NCBI RefSeq assembly: GCF_002979515.1
Contig: NZ_PCPA01000022.1
Span: forward strand, 1 to 55,032
Length of the DNA stretch: 55,032 nt
Reading direction: 5' to 3'
Origin: Microbacterium sp. MYb54
Lineage (GTDB): Bacteria; Actinomycetota; Actinomycetes; Actinomycetales; Microbacteriaceae
In this document: piece by piece, positions 1 to 10,613 of the stretch
How the letters are laid out: every line of letters starts with the position of its first letter
Numbering within the stretch: the first letter of the stretch is position 1
The notes under the pieces: model-generated
What the model was told of the DNA's origin: nothing
The model's input: the letters and a program-made list of their open reading frames with translations, nothing else
The model's database searches: none
Translations under genes and position numbers: made by a program

Positions 1-14
1 TGTTGAGTTCTCAA
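1..14 (-). promoter_or_regulatory. rRNA operon leader motif (conserved antitermination/processing box)
   Basis: Read on the minus strand this is TTGAGAACTCAACA. It matches the conserved element seen in the 5' leader of actinobacterial ribosomal RNA operons, between the promoter and 16S rRNA. It lies downstream of two good minus-strand promoters. I infer that an rrn operon starts just outside the left edge and is transcribed leftwards. No rRNA sequence itself is inside the window. Confidence 0.6.
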
Positions 15-71
15 GGATCGGATGCTCCCACGACCCAGCCATCACAGCCAGGCCCGCAGGGCAACTTCTCT

Positions 72-99
72 ATCTTAGCCACCCTGTCTCGCTTGTCAA
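72..99 (-). promoter_or_regulatory. sigma70-type promoter P2 of the rRNA operon off the left edge
   Basis: On the minus strand a perfect -35 TTGACA (94-99) and a -10 TAAGAT (72-77) are separated by 16 bases. This is the best consensus promoter in the window. It reads towards the rrn leader motif at the left edge, as expected for a strong stable-RNA promoter. Confidence 0.65.
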
Positions 100-173
100 A
101 TCGGCGCGCCGTGCGAATCTTCGATCCGCTGCGCAGCTGATGACAGCCGCAGATGGGGTGGATCTCCCATCCT

Positions 174-204
174 AGACGCAAGCGTCTGAACTCTCAAGTG
201 AGAG
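174..204. other. Two adjacent perfect hairpins between the rrn promoters
   Basis: AGACGC-AA-GCGTCT (174-187) is followed after three bases by CTCTCA-AG-TGAGAG (191-204). Both stems are six perfect base pairs with two-base loops. They lie in the transcript that would start at the upstream rrn promoter. Their role is unknown; RNA structure or a protein-binding palindrome are both possible. The rest of 100-403 holds no gene I can support. Confidence 0.45.
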
Positions 205-282
205 AGGATCGGGAGGTGGTTCTCCGCTTGAGGGGGGTGAAGCTCTTGGCTCCTCCGCTTCCCTGTGGGGCGAACAAGTAAT

Positions 283-311
283 AAGTTACGCGGATCCCAG
301 GGTTCTGGCAA
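283..311 (-). promoter_or_regulatory. Upstream promoter P1 of the rRNA operon
   Basis: On the minus strand TTGCCA (306-311) and TAACTT (283-288) are separated by 17 bases. It lies about 210 bases upstream of the stronger promoter at 72-99, so the rrn operon would have tandem promoters, the usual arrangement for such operons. Confidence 0.45.
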
Positions 312-403
312 ATCGGGCCACACCCCCCGGGCGTGTCGTCACGACCTACGTCGTGGTTTCCTCCGGATCAGAGCTGGTTTTCACCGCTACGGACCGCTCG
401 GAG

Positions 404-409
404 TACGAT
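404..409 (+). promoter_or_regulatory. -10 box of a leaderless CoA-transferase promoter
   Basis: TACGAT ends six bases before the ATG at 416, placing the transcription start on the A of the start codon. This supports the 416 start over longer options. Confidence 0.45.
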
Positions 410-415
410 CGCGCC

Positions 416-1804
416 ATGCAGTCGCCCGCGGATCGCCCCCTTTCACGCCGCTATCCCGTACGCACCGAGAGCAACGATCTCGAACGAGCTCGCGCCGGGA
501 CATTCGTGCTCGATCGTGTCCGGAGCGAACTCGGGTTCTCCACCGAGCATGGATCCTCACCGGAGCATCCTGCCGTCCCACTTCCCTCACACCTGGCCAC
601 GGGCGAGCTCGCCTGGGCGAGCGTCGGCGCCGTCGCTCTCGCCATCGGGCGCTCCCCCGCATCCGTCGACCCCGAGCGGATCGCCACGGCGTACCGTAGC
701 GACAGGTTTCTGACTATCGACGGCGCCGCTCCCCCGGTATGGTCTCCGTTCTCCGGCTTCTGGCGCACCTCAGACGGGTGGGTGCGCACTCACGGCAACT
801 ATCCGCACCATGCAGCCGGTCTCCGCAAGGGCCTGCACCTGCGTGACGATGCCGACGCCTCGTCCGTCCGCGATGCACTCGCCGAGCAGAGCACCGCGGA
901 GTCGGTCTCCTCGATCACGGCGGCCGGTGGCCTGGCGGTGCCGGTCGCGCCCGAGGACCCCGCAGCCGACGAGTCGCTCCGCGAGCGACCACTGCTCGAG
1001 ATCAGCCGAGTCGATGTGCCGATTGGTGCACGCTCGCGATCTGCCGCTGCGGCTACTCGGCATCAAACGCCCCTCCCCCTCGACGGCATCCGCGTTCTAG
1101 ACCTGACCAGGGTCATCGCCGGCCCCGTCTGTTCGCGGACGCTCGCGCTCCTCGGAGCCGACGTCCTGCGCATCGATCCGCCTCATCTGCCGGAGCCGGA
1201 ATGGCAGCATCTGGACACCGGGCACGGCAAGCGGTCGGCGCTGCTGGATGCTCATTCGTCCCGACTGCAGGAGTTGCTCGCCGACGCCGACGTGGTCGTG
1301 CTCGGGTACCGTCCCGCTGCGCTCGAGCGTCTGGGGCTGCACCCGGTCGACCTCGCGCGTCGATATCCGGGCCTGATCGTCGCGCAGCTCAGCGCCTGGG
1401 GCACCGAGCATCCCGATCGCGCCGGATTCGACAGCCTCGTGCAAGCCGCATCCGGAATCTCGCTCATCGAGTCGCCGGACGGCGAGACCCCGGGTGCTCT
1501 TCCCGCACAGGCACTGGACCACAGCGCCGGGTATCTGCTGGCCGCTGCGGTGACGTCGCTGGTGAGTCGTCGTTCCCGAGAAGGCGGATCCTGGTACGTC
1601 AGCACCTCACTCCGCCGAGTCGCTGCGGAGCTTCTCGGCATGCCGCGTCGGACAGAGCCCGGAGCCGGCGCCGAGTTCGACACCGGACGGCATCTCGCAC
1701 GATTCGACGTCGGTGGGAAGGTCCTCGTGACCGCGCGACCGGCACTGCCCGGCTACGAGTTCGGCGCGCCGCACGCCTGGGCGTCGGATCAACCCGTCTG
1801 GTGA
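416..1804 (+). CDS. CoA transferase family III (CaiB/BaiF-type) protein
   Basis: A 462-residue protein of the class III CoA-transferase superfamily, whose members move CoA between carboxylic acids. The diagnostic Rossmann-like segment LDGIRVLDLTRVIAGP lies near the middle, followed by LGADVLRIDPP and HGKRSALLD. The aspartate of RAGFDSLVQAASG fits the catalytic Asp of the family. The N-terminal ~220 residues look like a second, diverged family copy, so this is a tandem-type architecture of unknown substrate. An upstream in-frame start at 353 exists, but TACGAT six bases before the ATG at 416 favours the shorter form. Its 3' end overlaps the convergent DUF4184 gene by 16 bases. Confidence 0.8.
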   Translation: MQSPADRPLSRRYPVRTESNDLERARAGTFVLDRVRSELGFSTEHGSSPEHPAVPLPSHLATGELAWASVGAVALAIGRSPASVDPERIATAYRSDRFLTIDGAAPPVWSPFSGFWRTSDGWVRTHGNYPHHAAGLRKGLHLRDDADASSVRDALAEQSTAESVSSITAAGGLAVPVAPEDPAADESLRERPLLEISRVDVPIGARSRSAAAATRHQTPLPLDGIRVLDLTRVIAGPVCSRTLALLGADVLRIDPPHLPEPEWQHLDTGHGKRSALLDAHSSRLQELLADADVVVLGYRPAALERLGLHPVDLARRYPGLIVAQLSAWGTEHPDRAGFDSLVQAASGISLIESPDGETPGALPAQALDHSAGYLLAAAVTSLVSRRSREGGSWYVSTSLRRVAAELLGMPRRTEPGAGAEFDTGRHLARFDVGGKVLVTARPALPGYEFGAPHAWASDQPVW

Positions 1805-2583
1805 CGGCGTCCGCGCACGGTGAGCACGATGCAGAGCACCAAAGTGATCGCTCCCCACAGAGCGCACGCGGGAGGAAGCACCCGGTAGGCGAGGTGCTGA
1901 AGGGTGAACTCCGCATCGAGCGGTCCGAACGCGATGAGTCCCCCGACCCATGCGCCGACGAGGAGCACCGGAAGCGACACCCACCACGCGACACGGATCG
2001 CCGGCGCAAGTGACTGCGTGACACCGGGGCGCGGTTCGCTCCGGCGGAGCCAGAGCAGCGCCCAGATGCCGATGATGACGAGACCGATCACGCTCGAGCC
2101 ATGCTGAAGCCATTTGAAGCCGGGCATCGGCCCCCACATCGCATCGAGACCCGGGACCAGCTGCACGCCTGAGCGGCCCTCATGCGTGAAGAGGTCCCAG
2201 ACGATGTGCGAAAGCACTCCGATCACGAACGACACCGCGAGCAGGACCGGATACATGCGCTTCTGCCCCACACCGACCGCGGCGCCCGCCGCTGCGACAC
2301 CGCCGTCGTTCCAGTCCTTCGGAAGACGTCGCGCCAGCCACAGCGGAGCGAGCTCGGGAATCGCCGGGCGCAGCACGACTCTCCAGAGCAGGAACAGGAC
2401 GAAGGCGATCAGCGCCGTCCAGACGACGTTGCCGAACGTGTGGGTGAACGAGTAGTTCAGACCGACACCCCGCACGAACAGCGGCAGATCCGGCGCCATC
2501 GCACCGATCGCGATCGCCGCAGGTACCAGCGGCGTCCGGATGAACGGCAGCGCGAGGACTGCGTGACTCGGAGTGAACGGCAT
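1789..2583 (-). CDS. DUF4184 family integral membrane protein
   Basis: A 264-residue polytopic membrane protein. The start MPFTPSHAVLALPF and the following GAMAPDLPLFV match the DUF4184 family; the conserved SHA and PD residues and the later SHIVWDLFTHEG segment are typical. Similar His/Asp-rich membrane motifs occur in metal-dependent phospholipase-like proteins, but no activity is established. Six or so hydrophobic segments are visible. It starts 12 bases after the end of tyrS on the same strand, so it is probably co-transcribed with tyrS. Confidence 0.8.
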   Translation of the reverse strand: MPFTPSHAVLALPFIRTPLVPAAIAIGAMAPDLPLFVRGVGLNYSFTHTFGNVVWTALIAFVLFLLWRVVLRPAIPELAPLWLARRLPKDWNDGGVAAAGAAVGVGQKRMYPVLLAVSFVIGVLSHIVWDLFTHEGRSGVQLVPGLDAMWGPMPGFKWLQHGSSVIGLVIIGIWALLWLRRSEPRPGVTQSLAPAIRVAWWVSLPVLLVGAWVGGLIAFGPLDAEFTLQHLAYRVLPPACALWGAITLVLCIVLTVRGRRHQTG

Positions 2584-2595
2584 CCGTCTGGAACG

Positions 2596-3897
2596 TCAGC
2601 CGAGGAAGACGCCGGCAAGGGTCTTCTTGCCACGGCGGAGCACGGAGACTCCCCCGGGAAGAGTCCCCTGAACCGTGGCCGCCTCATCTTCGACGCGTGC
2701 CCCGTCGAGCCTGACACCGCCCTGCGAGATCGCGCGCCGCGCCTCGGACAGACTCGCCACCAGTCCCGTCGCGACCAGGGCATCGACCACCGGGCTTCCG
2801 GCGGCGACCTTCGCGTTCGGAAGCTCTTCGAGCGCCGTGCGGAGCGTATCCGCATCGAGCGCGGTCAGATCTCCCTGACCGAACAGGGCCTCGGATGCCG
2901 CGATCACGGCAGCAGTCGCATCGATGCCGTGCACGGTCGCGACCACTTCGAGCGCGAGACGCTTCTGAGCGGCTCGACGGAACGGCTCGGTGGCCACCAG
3001 TTCTGCGTACTCGTCGATCTCAGACCTGCTGAGGAACGTGAAGACCTTCAGACGTTCGACGACGTCGGCATCCGTCGTGCTCAACCAGAACTGGTACATC
3101 CGGTACGGGCTGCACATCTCGGCGTCGAGCCAGATGGCGTTGCCCTCGCTCTTGCCGAACTTGGTGCCGTCGCTGTTCGTGATCAGCGGGGTGCCGATCG
3201 CGTGCGCGGCCACGCCCTCGGCGCGACGGATGAGGTCGGTACCGCTGGTGAGGTTGCCCCACTGGTCCGACCCGCCGGTCTGCAGCACACAGTCGTACTG
3301 GCGGTACAGCTCGAGGTAGTCCATGCCCTGCAGGATCTGGTAACTGAACTCGGTGTAGCTGATGCCCTCGTCGGAGTTCAACCGTGCAGCGACGGCATCT
3401 TTCTTGAGCATCGTGCCGACCCGGTAGTACTTGCCGATCTCACGCAGGAAGTCGATCGCCGACATCGGCGCCGTCCAGTCGAGGTTGTTCACCATGCGCG
3501 CGGCGTTGTCGCCTTCGAAACTCAGGTAGCGCTCGACCTGGGTGCGCAGGCGACCGACCCACTCCTCGACGGTCTCGCGCGTGTTCAGGGTGCGCTCGGC
3601 AGTGGGGCGCGGATCGCCGATGAGGCCGGTCGACCCGCCGACCAGCCCGAGCGGCTTGTGTCCGGCGAGCTGGAGCCGACGCATCGTGAGCAGCTGCACG
3701 AGGTTTCCCAGGTGCAGACTCGCCGCCGTCGGATCGAACCCGCAGTAGTACGTGATCGGGTCTCCCGCGAGCAGGGCGCGCAGCGCCTCCTGGTCGGTGG
3801 ACACATGGACCAGGCCACGCCACACGAGTTCGTCCCACACGTTCTCGAACGTGGGATCGATCGCCTGGGGTGCGGTCGTCAGATCGGGAGTTGACAC
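2596..3897 (-). CDS. tyrS: Tyrosyl-tRNA synthetase
   Basis: A class I aminoacyl-tRNA synthetase charging tRNA-Tyr in the cytoplasm. At 433 residues it has normal length. The HIGH signature is HLGN (residues 62-65) after the tyrosine-pocket segment YYCGFDPTAASLH; the KMSKS signature is KFGKS (246-250); QTGGSDQWGN lies between them as in all bacterial TyrRS. The C-terminal ~70 residues (ARRAISQGGVRLDGARVED) form an S4 RNA-binding domain. The start is GTG, with a TAGCCT hexamer seven bases upstream, so the message may be leaderless. The DUF4184 gene follows 12 bases downstream. Confidence 0.97.
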   Translation of the reverse strand: MSTPDLTTAPQAIDPTFENVWDELVWRGLVHVSTDQEALRALLAGDPITYYCGFDPTAASLHLGNLVQLLTMRRLQLAGHKPLGLVGGSTGLIGDPRPTAERTLNTRETVEEWVGRLRTQVERYLSFEGDNAARMVNNLDWTAPMSAIDFLREIGKYYRVGTMLKKDAVAARLNSDEGISYTEFSYQILQGMDYLELYRQYDCVLQTGGSDQWGNLTSGTDLIRRAEGVAAHAIGTPLITNSDGTKFGKSEGNAIWLDAEMCSPYRMYQFWLSTTDADVVERLKVFTFLSRSEIDEYAELVATEPFRRAAQKRLALEVVATVHGIDATAAVIAASEALFGQGDLTALDADTLRTALEELPNAKVAAGSPVVDALVATGLVASLSEARRAISQGGVRLDGARVEDEAATVQGTLPGGVSVLRRGKKTLAGVFLG

Positions 3898-3904
3898 GCG
3901 TTCC

Positions 3905-3910
3905 AGGCTA
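3905..3910 (-). promoter_or_regulatory. Candidate -10 box for tyrS
   Basis: TAGCCT on the minus strand, seven bases before the GTG start of tyrS. Spacing fits leaderless or nearly leaderless transcription. No clear -35. Confidence 0.3.
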
Positions 3911-3925
3911 TCAGCGCGTCGTGGC

Positions 3926-4774
3926 TCAGCTGTGCGCAGCCCACCACACGAGGAAGGCGGCGCCGAGGGCGATCACCCAGCTCACCAGACTGCCGACGAG
4001 GAAGTACTCGGCACGGGCTCCGGTCTCGCCGTCGCGGGATATCTCGGGGAATCGGACGATGCCCTTGGCCGCGAGCATCGCAGCCAGAATCGGGTAGGCC
4101 GCGGCGAGCGTGAGGATCAGCACGAGGATGCGCTCCAGCGGCCCGATCAGTCGACCACCCTTGAACCCGTTGCGCTGTTCGCGCGGCGAGGGGTTCGGCT
4201 CGGGGCCGACCTCGGACCCGGCGGAATCGACCGCGTCTGGTGCCGCGTTCGTCTCGGGCACCACTGCCGCCGTCGGCGTCTCGGCCGCTGTGCCGGTCGG
4301 CGTCTCGGCCGCTGTGCCTGTCGGCGCCGGGTCGGCGGGACGCCAGGTGTGTTCTCCGTCGAGCGCCGCGCGCACCACGAGGTTCCCGGATTCGAGGAGG
4401 AAGACGCCGGCCCCCAGTGCGAGCATCGCGAGGTCGAACGGGACCTCGCCGAACGGCGAACGGATGCTCCAGACAGCGCCGATCAGGCCTGAGTCCGTGC
4501 GGGCGCCGAGCCACACGACGGCGCCGACGCTCACGACCGCCAGCAGCACGGCGGGCCAGAACCCCAGCCGGGCCGACCGCTCGGTGGGCATGGACCACAC
4601 CCACAGGGCTCCGGCGACGAGCGCGAGCGCCATCGGCACGAGTGCGTCACTGACGCTGCCGAGCAGAAGCAGGATGACGGCAACGCAGAGGTAGCCGATC
4701 CAGCGTCGTGGCGCGAACTGGCGCACCAGATCGGCGGCACCCACCGCAAGGAGGATGAAGCCGGCGACGATCAT
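3926..4774 (-). CDS. Membrane protein co-operonic with SatD
   Basis: A 282-residue membrane protein I cannot assign to a named family with certainty. Four or five hydrophobic segments occupy the N-terminal ~130 residues. A hydrophilic Ala/Thr/Pro/Glu-rich linker follows (about 140-195) and contains a tandem octapeptide PTGTAAET. Two more membrane segments end the protein. Its start overlaps the stop of the satD-type gene by four bases (ATGA), indicating translational coupling. In other bacteria SatD proteins are also paired with a small membrane protein, so the two probably act together. Confidence 0.65.
   Translation of the reverse strand: MIVAGFILLAVGAADLVRQFAPRRWIGYLCVAVILLLLGSVSDALVPMALALVAGALWVWSMPTERSARLGFWPAVLLAVVSVGAVVWLGARTDSGLIGAVWSIRSPFGEVPFDLAMLALGAGVFLLESGNLVVRAALDGEHTWRPADPAPTGTAAETPTGTAAETPTAAVVPETNAAPDAVDSAGSEVGPEPNPSPREQRNGFKGGRLIGPLERILVLILTLAAAYPILAAMLAAKGIVRFPEISRDGETGARAEYFLVGSLVSWVIALGAAFLVWWAAHS
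4272..4319. repeat. 24-bp tandem repeat inside the SatD-partner membrane gene
   Basis: Two 24-base copies (4272-4295 and 4296-4319) differ at one base, and a third partial copy follows. On the minus strand they encode the repeated octapeptide PTGTAAET in the linker between membrane segments. The unit is a multiple of three, so copy-number change would alter linker length without a frameshift. Confidence 0.8.
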
Positions 4775-5415
4775 GCCCGTTCCCCCCGAAGTGCGGCGAC
4801 CCCTTCGATGAGGGCCGCAGTGCCCGCGTTGCGCAGAGACTTCGAGACACTCGGCTGAGTGATGCCCTCTTGTGCCGCGAGTTCCTGCTGCGAACGCCCG
4901 AGGAGACGACCGTAGGTGAGGCGCCGCTCGCGCTCGTTCATCGCTCCGACCAGCTCGTCGCGAACGAGGAGGTAGGCGTTCGACGCGGCGATCGTGCTCT
5001 GCATGACCTCATCCTGCCCCGGGGATCCGACAATCCACGTCCGCGTGCGCGGCACGGCGCGCCCCTCGCGCACATGCACGGTCTCGATCGCCGCACGGGC
5101 GGCATACCAGCCGGGACCGTCGGCGAGCTCGCCGTGCACGGATTCGACCGGCCGCACCTCACCCACCCCGATGCCGAAGCGGAAGGCGATCCCATCAGGC
5201 AATCGGAGCTGGATCATCAGGAGCGAGACCAACGCGTCGCCGAGCTCGGCGTAGACGCCCTGCTGCTCGTCACCCACGGTGGGAGTGAGCGGCTGACTCG
5301 CCAGCGGGAGATCGGTCTCGACCCTGGCTATGGTCTCATCGAGCACGCGTTGCGCGGCCGTGCGATCGTCGAGCTTGCGAGAGCCCACGATGTCGGCGAG
5401 TACCGCGATGACCAT
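4771..5415 (-). CDS. SatD family protein with C-terminal helix-turn-helix
   Basis: A 214-residue SatD-family protein. The N-terminal segment MVIAVLADIVGSRKLDDR, then PTVGDEQQGV and FRFGIGVGEV, are the recognised SatD motifs and resemble a diverged nucleotidyl-cyclase fold. The C-terminal ~50 residues (SQQELAAQEGITQPSVSKSL) form a sigma-region-4-like helix-turn-helix. This suggests a DNA-binding regulator with a sensory domain, but its biochemical role is not established. It is the first gene of a two-gene operon with the membrane protein downstream. A leaderless promoter (TACGGT at 5422-5427) lies six bases before its ATG. Confidence 0.8.
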   Translation of the reverse strand: MVIAVLADIVGSRKLDDRTAAQRVLDETIARVETDLPLASQPLTPTVGDEQQGVYAELGDALVSLLMIQLRLPDGIAFRFGIGVGEVRPVESVHGELADGPGWYAARAAIETVHVREGRAVPRTRTWIVGSPGQDEVMQSTIAASNAYLLVRDELVGAMNERERRLTYGRLLGRSQQELAAQEGITQPSVSKSLRNAGTAALIEGVAALRGERA

Positions 5416-5416
5416 G

Positions 5417-5460
5417 GCATAACCGTAGCACGAATAACTCTCGACTTATGCGTTTTATGG
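5417..5460. promoter_or_regulatory. Candidate shared operator between satD and the DUF1349 gene
   Basis: The 60-base divergent spacer holds an inverted pair GCATAA (5417-5422) and TTATGC (5446-5451), plus a direct repeat TTTTATG (5453-5459) of the second half-site. The sites overlap the -10 region of satD and the -35/spacer region of the DUF1349 promoter. A plausible reading is autoregulation by the SatD helix-turn-helix; this is inference. Confidence 0.35.
5422..5427 (-). promoter_or_regulatory. -10 box of a leaderless satD promoter
   Basis: TACGGT on the minus strand ends six bases before the ATG of the SatD gene at 5415. Confidence 0.45.
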
Positions 5461-5469
5461 CTATATCTT
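5441..5469 (+). promoter_or_regulatory. Leaderless promoter of the DUF1349 gene
   Basis: TCGACT (5441-5446), a 17-base spacer and TATCTT (5464-5469). The ATG at 5476 follows six bases later, so the transcript would begin at the start codon. Confidence 0.5.
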
Positions 5470-5475
5470 GAGAAC

Positions 5476-6072
5476 ATGCCTGAATCGCACATCATCCCGT
5501 GGTCCGACGGAACCTGGACGAACGCCCCCGCCTCCCCCTCAGTCCTGCCTCACGACTCCGAGCATCTCGACGTCACGGCCGTAGAAGGCAGCGACGCCTG
5601 GCGGCACACCGCCTACGGCTTCGTGCACGACACCGAGCACGCGCTTCTCGCCCCGCTCGCCGTGGGCGAGGCGATGGAGGTGTCGTTCCGCGCACCGTGG
5701 GACGACCAGTTCGATCAGGCCGGCGTCTTCGTCCACATCGACGACGAGCACTGGGTCAAGACGGGCCTCGAGTACGCCGACGATCACCTCGGACTCGGTG
5801 CCGTGGTCACCGCCGGGGGCTCGGACTGGTCTGTCGGACACGTCGACGAATGGCTCGAGAGCGAGATCACGGTGCGGGTGAGCCGCTGGGCGGATTCCGT
5901 GATCGTGCGCGCCCGCGCCGATGACGGCCCGTGGCGACTGGTGAGGGTCGCCCCCTTCGACGAAGAGGCCGCGGCATCTGCCGGACCCTTCCTCGCCGCA
6001 CCGACCCGCGCCGGACTCACCGTGCGGTTCACCCGATGGGAGCGGTCGGCGGCCGACACCGAGCTGCACTGA
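5476..6072 (+). CDS. DUF1349 domain-containing protein
   Basis: A 198-residue soluble protein of the DUF1349 family (concanavalin-like beta-sandwich fold, often called regulation of enolase protein 1-like). Family features are FRAPWDDQFDQAGVFVHID, HWVKTGLEYADD and the later segment VRARADDGPWRLVRVAPF. Function is unknown. It is transcribed divergently from satD across a 60-base spacer with shared half-sites, so it may be a SatD target. The start at 5476 is fixed by a -10 TATCTT six bases upstream; there is no ribosome binding site. Its last codons lie in a 20-base tandem duplication. Confidence 0.8.
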   Translation: MPESHIIPWSDGTWTNAPASPSVLPHDSEHLDVTAVEGSDAWRHTAYGFVHDTEHALLAPLAVGEAMEVSFRAPWDDQFDQAGVFVHIDDEHWVKTGLEYADDHLGLGAVVTAGGSDWSVGHVDEWLESEITVRVSRWADSVIVRARADDGPWRLVRVAPFDEEAAASAGPFLAAPTRAGLTVRFTRWERSAADTELH

Positions 6073-6100
6073 GCAACTCCGAGCTGCACTGAGCAACTCT
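6061..6100. repeat. 20-bp tandem duplication across a stop codon
   Basis: Two 20-base copies (6061-6080 and 6081-6100; 19 of 20 identical) begin GAGCTGCACTGA, and a third partial copy starts at 6101. The first copy holds the last three codons and stop of the DUF1349 gene; the second repeats the same codons and stop in the intergenic spacer. It looks like replication slippage. Confidence 0.85.
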
Positions 6101-6137
6101 GAGCAGCTGGGGCTGCGAGCCGCCGACCGCTGTCGAC

Positions 6138-8493
<2,356 letters not shown>

Positions 8494-8497
<4 letters not shown>

Positions 8498-9699
8498 GCG
8501 GATACCTTTCCGGAAACAGAGGCCTGGACATCGGCGAGCGCGGCGACGAAGAGGTCGCGGAACTCGGCCAGCTCGGCGTCGCCGATGTTGAGAGCCGGAG
8601 CGATGCGCACGGTCTCGGGGTTGGCGGCGTTGACGATGAGGCCGCGCTCCTGGGCGGCCTCGACGACCGCGCCGGCGACCGGAGCGGACAGCGCCACCCC
8701 GATGAGGAGGCCGCGTCCGCGCACTCCGGCGATCAGCGGGGAGTCGATGCCGAGCAGGATCTCGCGCAGCTCGGCGCCGCGACGAGCGGCGTTCTCGACC
8801 AGACCCGCGCTCTCGATCTCGGCGAGCACCGCATCGGCGACCGCGGTCGCGAGCGGGTTCCCCCCGAAGGTGGAGCCATGCGACCCCGGGGTGAACAGCG
8901 AACTGGCAGCGCCGTAGGTGACCAGCGCGCCGATCGGGAAGCCTCCGCCGATACCCTTCGCGAGGGTGATGGCGTCGGGAGTGATGCCCTCGTGGGTGAA
9001 GCCGAACCACTCGCCCGTGCGGCCCGCACCGGTCTGAATCTCGTCCACGATCAGCAGCGCACCGTGCGCGAGGGTCAGTGAGCGCGCCGCAGCGAGATAC
9101 CCTTCCGGCAGCTCGACGACTCCGGCTTCGCCCTGAATCGGTTCGACGATGATGGCGGCGACACGGTCGTCGATCGCCGCTTCCAGAGCCTCGATCGTGG
9201 CCGGGATGTGCTCGACTCCCGCCGGCATCGGCTCGAACGGCGCGCGCATGGATGCCTTCGCCGTCAGCGCGAGCGACCCCATCGTGCGACCGTGGAAGCC
9301 GTTCTCGAGCGCGAGGATGCGGGGGCGCTCCGCGCCGCCGTGCAGGCGGGCGAGCTTGAAAGCCGCTTCGTTGGCCTCGGCACCCGAGTTCGAGAAGAAC
9401 ACCCGGCCGTCGATGCCGGCACCGGCGAGGCGCTTGAGCCGTGCGGCGAGAGCCAGCTGAGGCGGCGTGGCGAAGTAGTTCGACACATGCGCGAGCGTGG
9501 CCGCCTGGGCCGAGACGGCCGCGACGAAGGTCGGGTGCGCGTGACCGAGTGAGGTCACAGCGATCCCGGCGAGGAAATCGAGGTGGCGTCGACCATCGGC
9601 ATCCCACAGGTACGAGCCTTCGCCGCGGACCAGCATCGCCAGTCGGTCTCCCGCATTGAGCACCAGATCGCGTGCCGCATCGTCCTGCCAGACGGTCAT
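8494..9699 (-). CDS. argD: Acetylornithine aminotransferase
   Basis: PLP-dependent class III aminotransferase converting N-acetylglutamate semialdehyde to N-acetylornithine. The 401-residue protein has the aspartate and lysine of the PLP site in [14 protein letters not shown] and [15 protein letters not shown], where the Lys of LAKG forms the Schiff base; [15 protein letters not shown] is the phosphate-binding segment. The start at 9699 ([13 protein letters not shown]) overlaps the argB stop by four bases and excludes the longer reading frame upstream. Confidence 0.97.
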
Positions 9700-10613
9700 G
9701 CCGTCACCTCCGTCTTTCCCAGAACCACTTCGGTCCCGATTCCCTTGCTGGTGAAAAGTTCGACGAGCACCGAGTGCGGCACCCGGCCGTCGATGATCGC
9801 CGCAGCGTCGACGCCGCCCTCGACGGCATCGAGGCATGCGCGCATCTTGGGGATCATCCCCGACTCGAGCTTCGGCAGCATCTCGATGAGGTCGTCCGAG
9901 GTCAGGTGCGAGACGAGCGAGTCGCGATTGGGCCAGTCGGCGTAGAGCCCGGGCACATCCGTGAGGATCACGAGTTTGCGTGCGTTCAGCGACACCGCGA
10001 GCGCAGCGGCTGCGGCATCCGCGTTGACGTTCAGGGACTGGCCGGGGTGGTCGAGGTCGGGCGCGATGCTCGACACCACCGGGATGCGACCGGCCGCGAG
10101 GTGATCGAGCACCGGAGTGGGATCGACCTCCACGACATCGCCGACGCGGCCGAGGTCCACCTCTTCCCCATCGATCACGACGCCGCGTCGACGGCCGCCG
10201 AAGAGCCCGGCGTCCTCACCGCTGAGTCCGGTCGCGATCGGTCCGTGCGAGTTGATCCGGGTGACGAGCTGCGGGTTCACCTGCCCGGTGAGCACCATGC
10301 GCACGACGCCGATCGCCTCGGTGTTCGTGACGCGGTATCCGCCCTTGAACTCGCTGGGGATCTCGAGCCGCTGCAGCATGTCGGAGATCTGCGGGCCGCC
10401 GCCGTGCACGACGACGGGCAGCACTCCGACGTAACGGAGATACGCGATGTCCTGGGCGAAAGCCTCCTGGAGCTCGTCCGACACCATGGCGTTGCCGCCG
10501 TACTTGACGACCACGATCTGGTCGCGGAACTTCTTGAGCCACGGCAGCGACTCGATGAGGGTCGTCGCTTTCAGCGCGGCGATGTCGGGAGTGGTGTCCT
10601 GGATATCGGTCAT
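9696..10613 (-). CDS. argB: Acetylglutamate kinase
   Basis: Phosphorylates N-acetylglutamate, usually the arginine-feedback-controlled step. A 305-residue member of the amino-acid kinase family with the nucleotide-binding lysine in [11 protein letters not shown], the glycine-rich [13 protein letters not shown], and [10 protein letters not shown] in the second nucleotide-binding region. The N-terminal ~25 residues before the kinase core are the helix that mediates hexamer formation and arginine sensitivity in relatives. Four-base overlaps join it to argJ upstream and argD downstream. Confidence 0.97.
   Translation of the reverse strand: MTDIQDTTPDIAALKATTLIESLPWLKKFRDQIVVVKYGGNAMVSDELQEAFAQDIAYLRYVGVLPVVVHGGGPQISDMLQRLEIPSEFKGGYRVTNTEAIGVVRMVLTGQVNPQLVTRINSHGPIATGLSGEDAGLFGGRRRGVVIDGEEVDLGRVGDVVEVDPTPVLDHLAAGRIPVVSSIAPDLDHPGQSLNVNADAAAAALAVSLNARKLVILTDVPGLYADWPNRDSLVSHLTSDDLIEMLPKLESGMIPKMRACLDAVEGGVDAAAIIDGRVPHSVLVELFTSKGIGTEVVLGKTEVTA

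Noticed and set aside
2182..3894. Plus-strand open frame of 570 codons
   Set aside because: It is antisense to tyrS, which has full catalytic motifs; the frame has no recognisable domain and is a GC-skew shadow.
4272..4328. Possible CRISPR-like repeat
   Set aside because: Only two adjacent 24-base copies with no spacers, inside a coding region; it is a coding tandem repeat.
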